Assembly (NCBI RefSeq): GCF_000253155.1
Contig: NC_015291.1
Coordinates: 1,335,001 to 1,399,000, forward strand
Direction of reading: 5' to 3'
Length of the DNA: 64,000 bases
Source: Streptococcus oralis Uo5
GTDB taxonomy: Bacteria; Bacillota; Bacilli; Lactobacillales; Streptococcaceae
Shown one piece after another: positions 27,689 through 36,715 of the stretch. The first letter of the stretch is position 1. The number at the start of each line of letters is the position of its first letter. The position numbers were made by a program, and so were the translations under genes. The notes below the pieces were generated by a model. The model made no database searches, was not told the origin of the DNA, and saw nothing but the letters and a program-made list of their open reading frames with translations.

Positions 27689-28249
27689 CTATGCCTTTCC
27701 TCCAGCTGCAAACTGATGATAGAGTTTGACAATGGCACGAACCAAGATGGTACAGAAGAAAAAGACGGAAATAAAACGAACCACAAGCAAGGAAAGGACA
27801 AAAGGAAGGGAAAAGGCGTAATAACCTAATTTAATGTATTCATAGACAAAGCTAAAAAGGGTAATCCCAATACTATTAGCAGTTAGAGAGAGCCAACTTT
27901 CATAGCGATTCTTGGTTACGATAAAACCAAATTCACTTCCCAAACCTTGAACCAAGCCGGACAAAAGAGCGCCTAGACCGAATTGGCTACCATAAAGAAC
28001 TTCAGCAAGCGCAGCGAGCACTTCTCCAATCGTTGCACTTCCGACTCTTGGAACAAAGATGGCCGCAATGGGCGCAGCCATACACCAGAGACCAAAGAGG
28101 ATTTCATTGGCAAAAGCCTGTAAACCAAGAGGGGCCAAGATCAGGGTGAGAATATCAAACAGATAGCCTGAACCCACAAAAACGCCACCAAAAAAGATAG
28201 ACAAGAAAGCAAGCAAGATAACATCTTTTAACTGCCATTTTTTCAACAT
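27689..28249 (-). CDS. ykoE: ECF transporter S component YkoE (thiamine pyrimidine precursor)
   Basis: A 186-residue membrane protein with five to six helices. LKDVILLAFLSIFFGGVFV and the motif EVLAALAEVLYGSQFGLGAL mark the YkoE family of HMP/thiamine-related S components. The start at ATG 28249 (MLKKWQLKD) has AAGGAG at good spacing; an upstream start 11 codons earlier lacks one. First gene of the operon behind TPP riboswitch 2. Confidence 0.9.
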   Translation of the reverse strand: MLKKWQLKDVILLAFLSIFFGGVFVGSGYLFDILTLILAPLGLQAFANEILFGLWCMAAPIAAIFVPRVGSATIGEVLAALAEVLYGSQFGLGALLSGLVQGLGSEFGFIVTKNRYESWLSLTANSIGITLFSFVYEYIKLGYYAFSLPFVLSLLVVRFISVFFFCTILVRAIVKLYHQFAAGGKA

Positions 28250-28331
28250 AAAAAACTCCTTTTTTAAAGAAAAGTGGGGCATTCAAGAAGAGCTACCAAA
28301 AGGCTTGCCGTCAAGCCTATCCTCTTTTGAT

Positions 28332-28576
28332 AAACAAAAAAACTCCAATTACAAACGAGAATTAGAGTTTACCTTACAAGATTAGACAGTTCTTTTCGAC
28401 ATACGAAAAAAACCTTTTCACATTTCCCTTCGCCAGTCTTAACTGTATCAGGTTCAATGGGTATCATCTCAGCCTAAAGCACCCCAAATGTCTTTATTAT
28501 TTTATTACTGGACCAGTATAACAGAAATTGAAAGCCCTAGCAAGATATTTGACTGGAAAATATATTTATATAGTTT
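28332..28576. repeat. Duplicated promoter-riboswitch cassette, copy 1
   Basis: About 245 bp nearly identical to 29431-29675 at an offset of 1099. Differences I can see are a few bases in the terminator loop, GTCTT versus GTATT, TAAAG versus TAAGG, AAATTG versus AATTTG and CTGG versus CTGA. The copy covers terminator, TPP aptamer, promoter and some upstream sequence. Confidence 0.9.
28337..28543 (-). promoter_or_regulatory. TPP riboswitch 2 with promoter and terminator, upstream of ykoE
   Basis: Promoter TTGCTA (28543-28538), 17 bp, TATACT (28520-28515). Aptamer at 28493-28412 with GGGGTGC, GGCTGAGATGATACCC, GAACCTGATACAGTT and GGCGAAGGGAAA. An 11-bp terminator stem (28340-28350 with 28360-28370) and T tract follow. 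Ligand binding should stop transcription of the ykoE operon. The gap 28250-28336 contains a second weak hairpin, AGGCTTG-CCGT-CAAGCCT. Confidence 0.95.
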
Positions 28577-28619
28577 GTTTGTTCATTCTTTTAATCTACA
28601 TAAAAGGATTGAATTTATC

Positions 28620-29288
28620 CTATAATTCATAACCAATATCAAAAAAGGCTAATTCCAAAGCAACTGCTTGATTCCAGCGTTGCTGAAGTTCTGTCAAATC
28701 TTCTCGATTTTTCCCGACACGATTGAGTTCGTCAACCAGAAATTGAACCCACTCTGTAAAGAAAGGACCTCTGTGGAGATTGATCCATTCCGAATGAATA
28801 TAGGCTTCAGGTAGTGCCAAATCTTTAGAACCCCAGTCTAAATAGAGACCTTCTGCAATGACCAGCATGACCAAAAGATGAGCATAGTCTGATGAAGCCA
28901 CAGCCGAATACATTAGCTCCTGAAACGCTTTTGTTACAGGGTGCAAGGTCACTTCTAGATAGTCATTCTCTGCTACTTTTAACTCTTTGAAAGCCTTTTG
29001 GAAATAACCATCTTCATCTGCTTCAAGAAAGCCTAGTTGCTTGGCAAAACGAAGTTTGGATTCAAGCTGATCTGCGTGAGCTACACAAGCACCCAGCATG
29101 GATAAGAAAGCATCAAAGAAATGATAATCTTGAATCAGGTAGTCTTTTAAGACCTTATTCTCAATTGTCCCCGCAAAAAGTTCCTTAATAAAACGATGAT
29201 TGATTGCAGCCTGCCAATCCTTCTGACTGCTTTTTAATAATTCTCCAACGGTCAAACCTGGCTGAAATGCATAGTCTTGTATTTCCAT
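28620..29288 (-). CDS. tenA: TenA family protein, TenA_E-like (no catalytic cysteine)
   Basis: A 222-residue TenA/THI-4 homologue (AAINHRFIKELFAGTIENK; LIQDYHFFDAFLSMLG; ELQQRWNQAVALELAFFDIG). At the position of the TenA_C cysteine it reads VASSDYAHLLVMLVIAEGLY, so the nucleophile is missing and it fits the TenA_E subtype. Family work links TenA_E to salvage of formylamino-pyrimidines. It has its own TPP riboswitch, a duplicate of the ykoE one, so it is a separate transcription unit. Confidence 0.9.
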   Translation of the reverse strand: MEIQDYAFQPGLTVGELLKSSQKDWQAAINHRFIKELFAGTIENKVLKDYLIQDYHFFDAFLSMLGACVAHADQLESKLRFAKQLGFLEADEDGYFQKAFKELKVAENDYLEVTLHPVTKAFQELMYSAVASSDYAHLLVMLVIAEGLYLDWGSKDLALPEAYIHSEWINLHRGPFFTEWVQFLVDELNRVGKNREDLTELQQRWNQAVALELAFFDIGYEL

Positions 29289-29430
29289 ATTTATTTTTCC
29301 TTTCTTTACTCCTTAGTAATCAATAAAGTATCAAGAAATACCAAGCAAAATCGTAATTCCACTTGATACTTTTTAAGAACATCGAGGGCATTTGCAGAGA
29401 GCTACCTAAACAAGCCTATCCAGTTTGTAT

Positions 29431-29675
29431 AAACAAAAAAACTCCAATTACAATTAAGAATTAGAGTTTACCTTACAAGATTAGACAGTTCTTTTCGACA
29501 TACGAAAAAAACCTTTTCACATTTCCCTTCGCCAGTATTAACTGTATCAGGTTCAATGGGTATCATCTCAGCCTAAGGCACCCCAAATGTCTTTATTATT
29601 TTATTACTGGACCAGTATAACAGAATTTGAAAGCCCTAGCAAGATATTTGACTGAAAAATATATTTATATAGTTT
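29431..29675. repeat. Duplicated promoter-riboswitch cassette, copy 2
   Basis: Partner of 28332-28576 (offset 1099). The similarity fades at both edges: AGAGCTACC...CAAGCCTATCC recurs more loosely downstream toward each gene. Confidence 0.9.
29439..29642 (-). promoter_or_regulatory. TPP riboswitch 3 with promoter and terminator, upstream of second tenA
   Basis: Same arrangement as copy 2 by duplication: TTGCTA / 17 bp / TATACT (29642-29614), aptamer 29592-29511 and terminator stem 29439-29449 with 29459-29469 then T tract. The interval 29289-29430 holds only weakly structured leader. Confidence 0.94.
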
Positions 29676-29716
29676 TTTCCTCCTTTGTTATGATATGTCA
29701 CCCTTCCTCAAGACGA

Positions 29717-29740
29717 GAAAAACCTCCACATCAAATGGAG
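29717..29740 (-). terminator. lctO terminator
   Basis: CTCCA-N7-TGGAG followed by GTTTTTC on the minus strand, 14 bases after the lctO stop. Short stem, moderate strength. Confidence 0.6.
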
Positions 29741-29753
29741 ACTTTCTACTTTA

Positions 29754-30890
29754 TCAATACAACTTCAAATCACGTGAATCAACTGGGAAGGATGGATTGT
29801 ATGGGTTATGACGGAGTTTGAAGTGTTTGACATCCTCAATAGTCTGAGTTCCAGATAACTGCATGACTGTCTTCAATTCCGCGTTCAAGTGTTCAAAGAC
29901 TTGACGTACACCCACACTACCACCAAGAGCCAAGCCATAGATCACAGGGCGGCCAATAGCTACCAAGTCTGCTCCTGAAGCCAAGGCTTTAAAGACATGC
30001 TGACCGCGACGAACACCAGAGTCAAAGACAATCGGCACACGTTTATCAACTGCTTCAGCCACTTCTTGAAGCGAATCAAAGGATGCTGGTCCACCGTCGA
30101 TTTGGCGGCCACCGTGGTTGGTTACCCAGATACCAGAAGCACCTGCGGCAAGAGAGCGTTCAACGTCCTCACGGCATTGTGGCCCCTTGACATACACAGG
30201 AAGTCCTGAGTATGTAGAGATAAATTCTACATCGCGTGGAGACAAGCGTTGTTTGGCTGACTTGTAAACAAAGTCCATTGATTTACCAGCACCTTCTGGC
30301 AGGTATTCCTCAACAATAGGCATACCAACGGGGAAGACAAAACCATTGCGCTTGTCGACCTCACGATTGCCCCCTACAGTAGCATCTGCTGTCAAGACAA
30401 TCGCTTTGTAACCTTCAGCCTTCACACGGTCCATGATATGGCGGTTGATACCGTCATCCTTACTAAAATAAAATTGGAACCAATGAGGTGTCCCTTGAAG
30501 GGCTTCTGTAATTTCTGGAAGATCTACAGTAGAGTAAGAGCTAGTTGTGTAAAGAGAACCAAACTCATGCACACCACGCGCAGTAGCCACTTCACCCTGC
30601 TCATTCGCCAATTTATGAGCCGCAACAGGCGCCATAATGATTGGTGAAGATAATTTTTCACCTGCAAATTCAATCTCTGTACTTGGATTTTCAACATCAC
30701 AAAGCGTATGTGGAACGATGAGTTTGTGGTTAAAGGCACGGATGTTCTCGCGTAAAGTGAAAGTATCCTCTGCTCCACTAGCGATATAACCAAAGGCAGC
30801 TTTAGGAATGACTTGTTGTGCCATTGGCTCCAAATCATAAGTGTTAATAAAATCTACAGGTCCTTCTGCATTGCTTGTTTTATATGACAT
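29754..30890 (-). CDS. lctO: L-lactate oxidase LctO
   Basis: A 378-residue FMN enzyme of the alpha-hydroxy-acid oxidase family, converting lactate and O2 to pyruvate and H2O2. The C-terminal catalytic segment is WVTNHGGRQIDGGPASFDSL, with catalytic His and substrate Arg. The following VFDSGVRRGQHVFKALASGA binds FMN phosphate. The N-terminal LEPMAQQVIPKAAFGYIASGA is typical. With SpxB it recycles lactate to acetyl phosphate with two peroxides made. A cre-like site lies about 20 bp upstream. Confidence 0.96.
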   Translation of the reverse strand: MSYKTSNAEGPVDFINTYDLEPMAQQVIPKAAFGYIASGAEDTFTLRENIRAFNHKLIVPHTLCDVENPSTEIEFAGEKLSSPIIMAPVAAHKLANEQGEVATARGVHEFGSLYTTSSYSTVDLPEITEALQGTPHWFQFYFSKDDGINRHIMDRVKAEGYKAIVLTADATVGGNREVDKRNGFVFPVGMPIVEEYLPEGAGKSMDFVYKSAKQRLSPRDVEFISTYSGLPVYVKGPQCREDVERSLAAGASGIWVTNHGGRQIDGGPASFDSLQEVAEAVDKRVPIVFDSGVRRGQHVFKALASGADLVAIGRPVIYGLALGGSVGVRQVFEHLNAELKTVMQLSGTQTIEDVKHFKLRHNPYNPSFPVDSRDLKLY

Positions 30891-30907
30891 AAAATGTCCT
30901 CCTTGTT

Positions 30908-30923
30908 AAGTAAGCGTTTACTT
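30908..30923. promoter_or_regulatory. cre-like site upstream of lctO
   Basis: Minus strand AAGTAAACGCTTACTT is a near-perfect palindrome around the cre core AACGCTT, 18 bp before the lctO ATG. That position suits repression by CcpA. The interval to 31091 shows a poor CodY-like word near 30975 and nothing else. Confidence 0.6.
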
Positions 30924-31091
30924 TTTCTTACATTAACTATCTTACCTCTTTTTCAAAATCCTTTCAAAAATTTTGTCTGAAAATTTCAAACTGATTATCT
31001 GAATATGCCGCAAAAAAAGAAGGTCTCTCATTCTACCATTATCCTATATTCATCTTTACCTTTAGGAATCATAGTTTTATTGCCCACATAT

Positions 31092-31125
31092 AAAAAATCA
31101 GGCAATCCTAGTGACTACCTGATTT
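31092..31125 (-). terminator. pyrE terminator
   Basis: AAATCAGG / CCTGATTT with internal bases AGTCACTAGGATTG forming the top, then TTTTTT on the minus strand, just after the pyrE stop. Confidence 0.75.
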
Positions 31126-31133
31126 TCTATGTT

Positions 31134-31766
31134 TTAGGCATTTTGCCAATTTTCTTGGTCTTCTTTAAAGCGTTTTAGGAGGTCGAGCCCTTCTGGAGTG
31201 ATGTAACCTTCTTCTTGGGCTAAGTGGATTAGTTCACTGTAGTTAGAAAGCGTCACAAGTTTGACACCTGCGTCTGAGAAGTTCTTATCTGCTTTTGGCA
31301 ATTGATAACTGAAAATCGCTACGACACCAAGAACATCGGCTCCTTCGTGTTTAGCAGCTGCTACGGCTTCAAGAACAGACCCACCCGTTGAAATGAGGTC
31401 TTCAACAACAACCATCTTTTGCCCCTGAGCTACGCGACCTTCGATTTGATTACCAGCTCCGTGGTCTTTTGGTTTGCTGCGGATGTAGGCAAAAGGCAAG
31501 TTCATCTTGTCAGCGATGATAGCTCCGTGAGGAATTCCTGCTGTCGCAGTTCCTGCAATCACTTCTACCTCTGGAAAGGCTGTCTTGATAGCATCTACAA
31601 AACCATTTTCAATTAGGGTACGAGTCTCTGGATAGGCTAGCGTCACACGGTTATCAGTATAAATCGGCGATTTGATACCAGATGCCCAAGTAAAAGGCTC
31701 CTCTGGTTTGAGGTAAACTGCTTGAATTTTCAAGAGGTGGCTAGCGATATCTTTAGCAAGTGTCAT
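31134..31766 (-). CDS. pyrE: Orotate phosphoribosyltransferase
   Basis: A 210-residue type I phosphoribosyltransferase making OMP from orotate and PRPP. The PRPP motif is [18 protein letters not shown]. The N-terminal [20 protein letters not shown] and the flexible loop [17 protein letters not shown] are conserved. It follows pyrF by 33 bases in the same PyrR-attenuated transcript and completes UMP synthesis with PyrF. Confidence 0.97.
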   Translation of the reverse strand: MTLAKDIASHLLKIQAVYLKPEEPFTWASGIKSPIYTDNRVTLAYPETRTLIENGFVDAIKTAFPEVEVIAGTATAGIPHGAIIADKMNLPFAYIRSKPKDHGAGNQIEGRVAQGQKMVVVEDLISTGGSVLEAVAAAKHEGADVLGVVAIFSYQLPKADKNFSDAGVKLVTLSNYSELIHLAQEEGYITPEGLDLLKRFKEDQENWQNA

Positions 31767-31799
31767 AGTATTCTCCTTTTATTTTTAAAATCTATTTCT

Positions 31800-32501
31800 T
31801 TAATTTCTGTCTTGGTTCCATTCATCTTTGATAGCATGATAAGCTGCAACAGGATCCTCAACTTGGGTAATGGGACGTCCCACTACGATATAGTCACTAC
31901 CGATTTGATAAGCATCCGCTGGCGTCATGACGCGCTTTTGATCTCCAACCGCAGCTCCCGCAGAACGAATTCCTGGCGTCAGACAGATAAAATCTGGATT
32001 GGTGGCCTGCTTGATGAGTTGCACTTCCTGAGCCGAGCAAACGACACCGTCCAAGCCTGCTTCAGCTGTCTTTTTGGCATAGTGAATCACAGACTCTTGC
32101 AGACTGGTTTGGATATTTTGAAAATCTTGCATCTGGCTTTCCGACGTTGATGTAAGCTGGGTCACAGCGATCAATTTGGCTTGTGTCCCAAGACCTTCAC
32201 GTGCAGCCTTCATCATCTCCACACCACCAGCAGCATGAACATTGGTCATGTCTACACCAAGCTGAGATAAGACCTTCATGGCAGATTTAACTGTATTGGG
32301 AATGTCATGTAGCTTGAGGTCCAAAAAGACACTATGCCCCAGTGACTTCAAATAACGGACAACTTCTGGACCTTCCGCATAATAAAGCTCCATCCCTACT
32401 TTTAGATAAAGACTTTCTTCTGCCGGGAAAAGAGATAAAAATTCCTTGACCGCCTCAAAACTAGGAAAATCAAGAGCAATAACTGGACGATGTTCACGCA
32501 T
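31800..32501 (-). CDS. pyrF: Orotidine 5'-phosphate decarboxylase
   Basis: A 233-residue TIM-barrel decarboxylase converting OMP to UMP. The catalytic Asp-Lys-Asp tetrad lies in [17 protein letters not shown] near residue 60; the phosphate loop is VVGRPITQ near the C-terminus. Length is normal. It is the first gene of pyrFE, with GGAG upstream, behind a leader that contains a PyrR-binding sequence and terminator. Confidence 0.97.
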   Translation of the reverse strand: MREHRPVIALDFPSFEAVKEFLSLFPAEESLYLKVGMELYYAEGPEVVRYLKSLGHSVFLDLKLHDIPNTVKSAMKVLSQLGVDMTNVHAAGGVEMMKAAREGLGTQAKLIAVTQLTSTSESQMQDFQNIQTSLQESVIHYAKKTAEAGLDGVVCSAQEVQLIKQATNPDFICLTPGIRSAGAAVGDQKRVMTPADAYQIGSDYIVVGRPITQVEDPVAAYHAIKDEWNQDRN

Positions 32502-32561
32502 ACCTTTCTCCTTTTACCTTAGCTAGCAAGAGAGTATGGTTAAAAATAAACCACGAAAAAA

Positions 32562-32692
32562 GGAACCTTCCAACAGCAAGGTTCCACGAAAAATGGGTAG
32601 TCTCCACCCTTTCACCGTCTAACCTTAGCTGCCTCTCTGGACTGCTTTTAAAGGTTTTTTTCTATTCTATTATTTATAGTAGGACTTGTCAA
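32562..32692 (-). promoter_or_regulatory. pyrFE promoter and PyrR attenuator leader
   Basis: TTGACA (32692-32687), 17 bp, TAGAAT (32669-32664). The leader then reads AGTCCAGAGAGGCAGCTAAGG near 32650-32622, the PyrR RNA-binding element. It ends in terminator GGAACCTT-N8-AAGGTTCC (32585-32562) with six T. High UMP would let PyrR favour the terminator, as established for Gram-positive pyr genes. Confidence 0.9.
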
Positions 32693-32747
32693 GCAAAAAC
32701 TCGAAACTGGACTTTTATACCATTCAAAATCAAGAGGAAAAGTTAAT

Positions 32748-33902
32748 CTAACGACTCTGTGATTGCTGGCTCGTTTGGCTTTGATTTCCTTGTTCTTCTT
32801 GTTTTTTCTTTTCTTCTTCCTGTTTTTTCTTCTCAGCTTCCTTGGCCTCTTGTTTGGCTTTTTCCTCAGCCTCTTCTATCAGTTTATCCGCTATCGTGTA
32901 GCTGTATACTCCAGCTTCCATATCGACTACACTCGGCTCTGACAATTGTGGCTTAATTTTGCTGTAATAAGGCAATTTCTTGCTCAATTCTGATAGGGGA
33001 ACCAAAATCTCATCTGTATCCAGCATGGTAATTTTTAAAAGATCTGCTGTTGCCTTGCTCGGCGCTAATTCGATTTTCTGGATTTGGCTCTTGATATCCT
33101 CACTGATGGTAGACAATCCTTTGATCAGTTCTTTCACCTGCTGCTCATCGTTAAAGGTAACTGTCAGATAAGTCTCAGGCAAGTTTAAGCGATCAATAGG
33201 AGTTGACTCTACTGTACCACTAGAAAGAATAGGATAATGTTCTTCACCAGACACATAATAACCGACAATATCAAACTCCTTAACCTCAATCGTAAAGTTA
33301 GTCGGAAATTGATAGTCAATCTTCGCCGATTCTATCCAATGATTGGACTTGATTCGCTCAGCGTATGTTTCCTTATCCAACAATAGGGCTAAGGTATAGT
33401 CGCTATCTTGAATTCCAGAAGCCTGTTTGATATCATCAACCTGGGTGTTACTATTTCCCTTAACTTCGATATTTTTGATGGTCGAAAATGGAGTCAATAG
33501 ATAGACTGAAAGAAGGAGGACCAGGACACTGGGGACCAAGATACTCACAGCTCTCCAAATATGAACAGGCGCAATTTTAGGCTTGGCAGGTTTTTCTGGT
33601 TTCTCTTTTTTCTTCTTCTCTTTTTCCTCTTTGACTTTATGGGCATCCTTTTGAGATTTTTCTTCTTTTTCGGATGGTTCCTTGCTTGGACTTGAGGCTT
33701 CCTCATCTGACTCACTCGATGATTTCTTGGATTCCTCCAATAGTTTCGAGTTGGCTTCCTTACGAGCTTGTTTTTCCTTTTCCTTCTCTTCAGCTAGGGC
33801 AGCTTCTTCCTCAGCCTTCTTCTTCAGATATTCCTGGTTTCGTTTCTGCCATTCAGACAATTCTTGCTTCTGGTTTGATTCTTTTTTCTTATCCTTTGAC
33901 AT
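32748..33902 (-). CDS. divIB: Cell division protein DivIB/FtsQ
   Basis: A 384-residue bitopic division protein. Residues 1-110 are a highly charged Lys/Glu-rich cytoplasmic tail with coiled-coil character. A membrane helix spans about 117-137 (VSILVPSVLVLLLSVYLL). A POTRA domain starts IKNIEVKGNSNTQVDDIKQA, and a second beta domain and a charged Gln/Lys tail follow. It forms the FtsQ-FtsL-FtsB complex that gates septal wall synthesis. It follows murD and murG, the usual dcw fragment in streptococci. Confidence 0.94.
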   Translation of the reverse strand: MSKDKKKESNQKQELSEWQKRNQEYLKKKAEEEAALAEEKEKEKQARKEANSKLLEESKKSSSESDEEASSPSKEPSEKEEKSQKDAHKVKEEKEKKKKEKPEKPAKPKIAPVHIWRAVSILVPSVLVLLLSVYLLTPFSTIKNIEVKGNSNTQVDDIKQASGIQDSDYTLALLLDKETYAERIKSNHWIESAKIDYQFPTNFTIEVKEFDIVGYYVSGEEHYPILSSGTVESTPIDRLNLPETYLTVTFNDEQQVKELIKGLSTISEDIKSQIQKIELAPSKATADLLKITMLDTDEILVPLSELSKKLPYYSKIKPQLSEPSVVDMEAGVYSYTIADKLIEEAEEKAKQEAKEAEKKKQEEEKKKQEEQGNQSQTSQQSQSR

Positions 33903-33911
33903 TGATATTCC

Positions 33912-34970
33912 TTATGCTAGGTCTTTTCTTAATAGATCGTAAAAATCTGCAAGAGATTTCAATTCAGTCGAAGCTTTCATGCTAGCTTGGTATTGGTCCT
34001 TGTGACTAAGCAAGTGACTGAGTTTCTCCTCCAAGCTTTCCAATGTCAAGTCACTTTCTTGAAGTTCTTCTGCATAGCCTTTCTTAACAAAGTAGGCTGC
34101 ATTTTCAATCTGGTCTCCTCGACTTGCTTCACGACCCAATGGTACGATGAGTTGGAGTTTCGTCATGGCCAAGAGCTCGAAAATCGTATTGGCACCACCA
34201 CGCGTCACCACCATATCTGCCATCTTCATCAAGGGTTGATAGAGATCCGTCACATAATCAACACGAAAGAGATTTTGACTCAACTCATTGAGGCTAGAAT
34301 CTCCAGTGAGATTGATAATATTGTAGCGTTCGGTCAGTTCTTGCTTATGATCTGTCACCAATTGGTTAAATACACGAGCTCCTGCAGAACCTCCGACAAA
34401 TAATACGGTTGGCAATTTAGGATCAAAGTGGGTTTGGATATCCACCAACTCGTCTGGTTCTGGCGTCTCTTGACCTGTTACCTTGGTCACTGCCCCCACA
34501 TGCTCGACTTTTGTGAGACCAGCAGGCTGCTCAAAGGTTGAGTACATCTTGGTTGCGAATTTATAGGCAATTTTATTGGCCAAGCCCATAGATAGGTCCG
34601 ATTCGTGGATAAAGACAGGAACTCTAGAAACTCGCGCTGCGATAACCGGCGGTACTGAGACAAAGCCCCCCTTAGAAAAAAGAGCCTGTGGACGCAGTCG
34701 TAACATGATAAAGAGGGATTGGACAATTCCCCAACCAACTTTGAAGACATCCAGCATATTTTGCCAAGAAAAATAGCGACGCAACTTCCCAGTCGCAATA
34801 GAATGGAAAGTAACATCCAAACCTGACTTGAGGATTTCTTGGTGTTCGATTCCGTGTTTATCACCAATGTAGTGAACTTCCCAGCCGTCTTCGATGAACT
34901 TAGGCATTAACAAAAGGTTGAGGGTGACGTGTCCAACCGTCCCCCCACCTGTAAAGACAATTTTTTTCAT
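33912..34970 (-). CDS. murG: UDP-GlcNAc:lipid I transferase MurG
   Basis: A 352-residue GT28 glycosyltransferase adding GlcNAc to lipid I at the inner membrane face. N-terminal glycine loop [20 protein letters not shown] (TVGH replaces the TGGH of many bacteria, as in streptococci). The C-terminal donor site includes [20 protein letters not shown]. Its ATG follows the murD stop by one base, with AAGGAA inside murD. Length is normal for streptococcal MurG. Confidence 0.95.
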   Translation of the reverse strand: MKKIVFTGGGTVGHVTLNLLLMPKFIEDGWEVHYIGDKHGIEHQEILKSGLDVTFHSIATGKLRRYFSWQNMLDVFKVGWGIVQSLFIMLRLRPQALFSKGGFVSVPPVIAARVSRVPVFIHESDLSMGLANKIAYKFATKMYSTFEQPAGLTKVEHVGAVTKVTGQETPEPDELVDIQTHFDPKLPTVLFVGGSAGARVFNQLVTDHKQELTERYNIINLTGDSSLNELSQNLFRVDYVTDLYQPLMKMADMVVTRGGANTIFELLAMTKLQLIVPLGREASRGDQIENAAYFVKKGYAEELQESDLTLESLEEKLSHLLSHKDQYQASMKASTELKSLADFYDLLRKDLA

Positions 34971-34971
34971 A

Positions 34972-36324
34972 TTATTCCTTTAACTCCGCTACTGTGTCGA
35001 TAAAGAGGTCGCCACGTACTTCAAAGTTAGCATACATATCCCAGCTAGCATTAGCAGGGCTGAGAAGAACCACATCTCCTTGAGTCGCTAGCTCATAGGC
35101 CTTGCGGGTCGCATCAGCAATATCTGTCGCATCTACATAAGTCACACCAGCCTTCTCTGCTGCCCGTTTGACACGTTCTGCAGACTGACCGAGGATGACC
35201 ATCTTCTTGAGCCCTGTGATATCTGGTACCAATTCGTCAAACTCATTCCCACGGTCCAAACCACCTGCAATTAAGATGACCTTGCTGTTGTCAAATCCTG
35301 ATAAGGCTTTTTGAGTAGCCAAGATATTGGTTGATTTGCTATCGTTATAGAATTTGACCCCCTTGATTTCATCCACAAACTGGAGACGGTGTTTGACACC
35401 ACCAAAGGCTGAAAGAATTTCCTTGATGATTTGGTTGTCCACACCACGGAGCTTGGCTACTGCAATGGTCGCAAGGGCATTTTCCACATTGTGGCTACCT
35501 GGAACTCCGATTTCATCAGCTGCCATGACCACTTCCCCACGGAAGTAGAGTTGACCATCTTCCAGATAAGCTCCATCAACCTTCTCAAGTGTTGAAAATG
35601 GAACAACAGTGGCTTGTGTTTTAGTAGCCAATTCTTTTGCCAAGTCTTGGTTAAAGTTCAAGACAAGGAAATCATCCGCTGTCATCTTGTTCTGGATATT
35701 CCACTTAGCCGCCACATACTCCTCAAAAGAACCATGATAGTCGATATGAGTTGGCATGAGGTTGGTAATAACCGCAATCTCAGGATGGAATTCTTGGACA
35801 CCCATCAGTTGGAAAGAAGAAAGTTCCATGACAAGCGTGTCCTGAGCTGTCGCAGTTTGAGCCACTTGACTAGCAGGATAGCCGATGTTCCCTGACAAGA
35901 GACCGCGTTGACCAGCAGCAGTTAAAACTTCCCCAATCATCGTCGTTGTGGTTGTTTTCCCATTTGAACCAGTGATGCCGATAATCGGCGCATCTGAAAT
36001 CAAGTAGGCCAACTCTACCTCAGTCAAGACTGGAATCCCCTTTGCCAAAGCCTTTTCAATCATGGGATTGCTATACGGGATACCTGGATTTTTCACCATC
36101 AGAGCGAAATCTTCATCCAATAATTCCAAAGGATGACCACCAGTGACAACCTTGATTCCATCTTCTAGCAAACTTTGTGCAGCAGGATTTTCCTCAAAAG
36201 GTTTGCCGTCATTTACCGTCACAATGGCACCCAGCTTGTCCAGCAAACGAGCTGCAGACTCACCAGACTTAGCCAAACCTAAAACAAGAACTTTCTTATT
36301 TTTAAATTGATCGATTACTTTCAT
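34972..36324 (-). CDS. murD: UDP-MurNAc-L-alanine:D-glutamate ligase MurD
   Basis: A 450-residue Mur ligase adding D-Glu to UDP-MurNAc-L-Ala. N-terminal Rossmann [20 protein letters not shown] loop [17 protein letters not shown] near 117, and the C-terminal ligase segment [23 protein letters not shown]-type end motifs are replaced by usual streptococcal sequence. First gene of murD-murG-divIB. Its promoter region (36325-36413) shows only AT-rich sequence. Confidence 0.96.
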   Translation of the reverse strand: MKVIDQFKNKKVLVLGLAKSGESAARLLDKLGAIVTVNDGKPFEENPAAQSLLEDGIKVVTGGHPLELLDEDFALMVKNPGIPYSNPMIEKALAKGIPVLTEVELAYLISDAPIIGITGSNGKTTTTTMIGEVLTAAGQRGLLSGNIGYPASQVAQTATAQDTLVMELSSFQLMGVQEFHPEIAVITNLMPTHIDYHGSFEEYVAAKWNIQNKMTADDFLVLNFNQDLAKELATKTQATVVPFSTLEKVDGAYLEDGQLYFRGEVVMAADEIGVPGSHNVENALATIAVAKLRGVDNQIIKEILSAFGGVKHRLQFVDEIKGVKFYNDSKSTNILATQKALSGFDNSKVILIAGGLDRGNEFDELVPDITGLKKMVILGQSAERVKRAAEKAGVTYVDATDIADATRKAYELATQGDVVLLSPANASWDMYANFEVRGDLFIDTVAELKE

Positions 36325-36413
36325 GTCTCAAACTCCATTTCTACTTCTACTATTTTACCATTTTTATGGAAATAATACTAAACGAAAATGCTCTAGTCCT
36401 CATTCTAGCATAG

Positions 36414-36438
36414 AAAAAGAGAGCCATAGCTCTCTTTC
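36414..36438 (-). terminator. Terminator after the DUF3165-like gene
   Basis: AAAGAGAGC-CATA-GCTCTCTTT, 8-9 bp, followed by T-rich sequence on the minus strand. Confidence 0.7.
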
Positions 36439-36441
36439 TAT

Positions 36442-36696
36442 TTATCTTCTTTTGCTCTTTTTTACTGGCATGAGCGTAATGTCTCTCAAGCTAAAGTAGG
36501 CTAGGGCCAGCATGGCGATTGTGACAAAGAATTCTGTCGGTAATTGGAAGATTTGCAAGATGGACAACATCAGCAAAATCAAGAGTGCAACAACTACAAA
36601 GACCAAGATAACGATGTTGACTGTTCCTTTGATACTTTGGGGTGTCGCAAATACATAGAGTAGTAATAAGAGTATCCCTATGATTAAATAGACCAT
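36442..36696 (-). CDS. Small membrane protein, DUF3165-like
   Basis: An 84-residue protein of three hydrophobic helices (IIGILLLLLYVFA; IVILVFVVVALLILLMLSIL; FFVTIAMLALAYFSL) and a basic tail VKKSKRR. It resembles the streptococcal DUF3165 family that commonly follows typA. Function unknown. It begins 19 bases after the typA stop and ends at a terminator, so it is likely cotranscribed with typA. Confidence 0.7.
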   Translation of the reverse strand: MVYLIIGILLLLLYVFATPQSIKGTVNIVILVFVVVALLILLMLSILQIFQLPTEFFVTIAMLALAYFSLRDITLMPVKKSKRR

Positions 36697-36715
36697 CTTT
36701 ATCTCTTTCTAGCTC

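Noticed and set aside
30971..30985. CodY box upstream of lctO
   Set aside because: Three mismatches to consensus; too weak to list.
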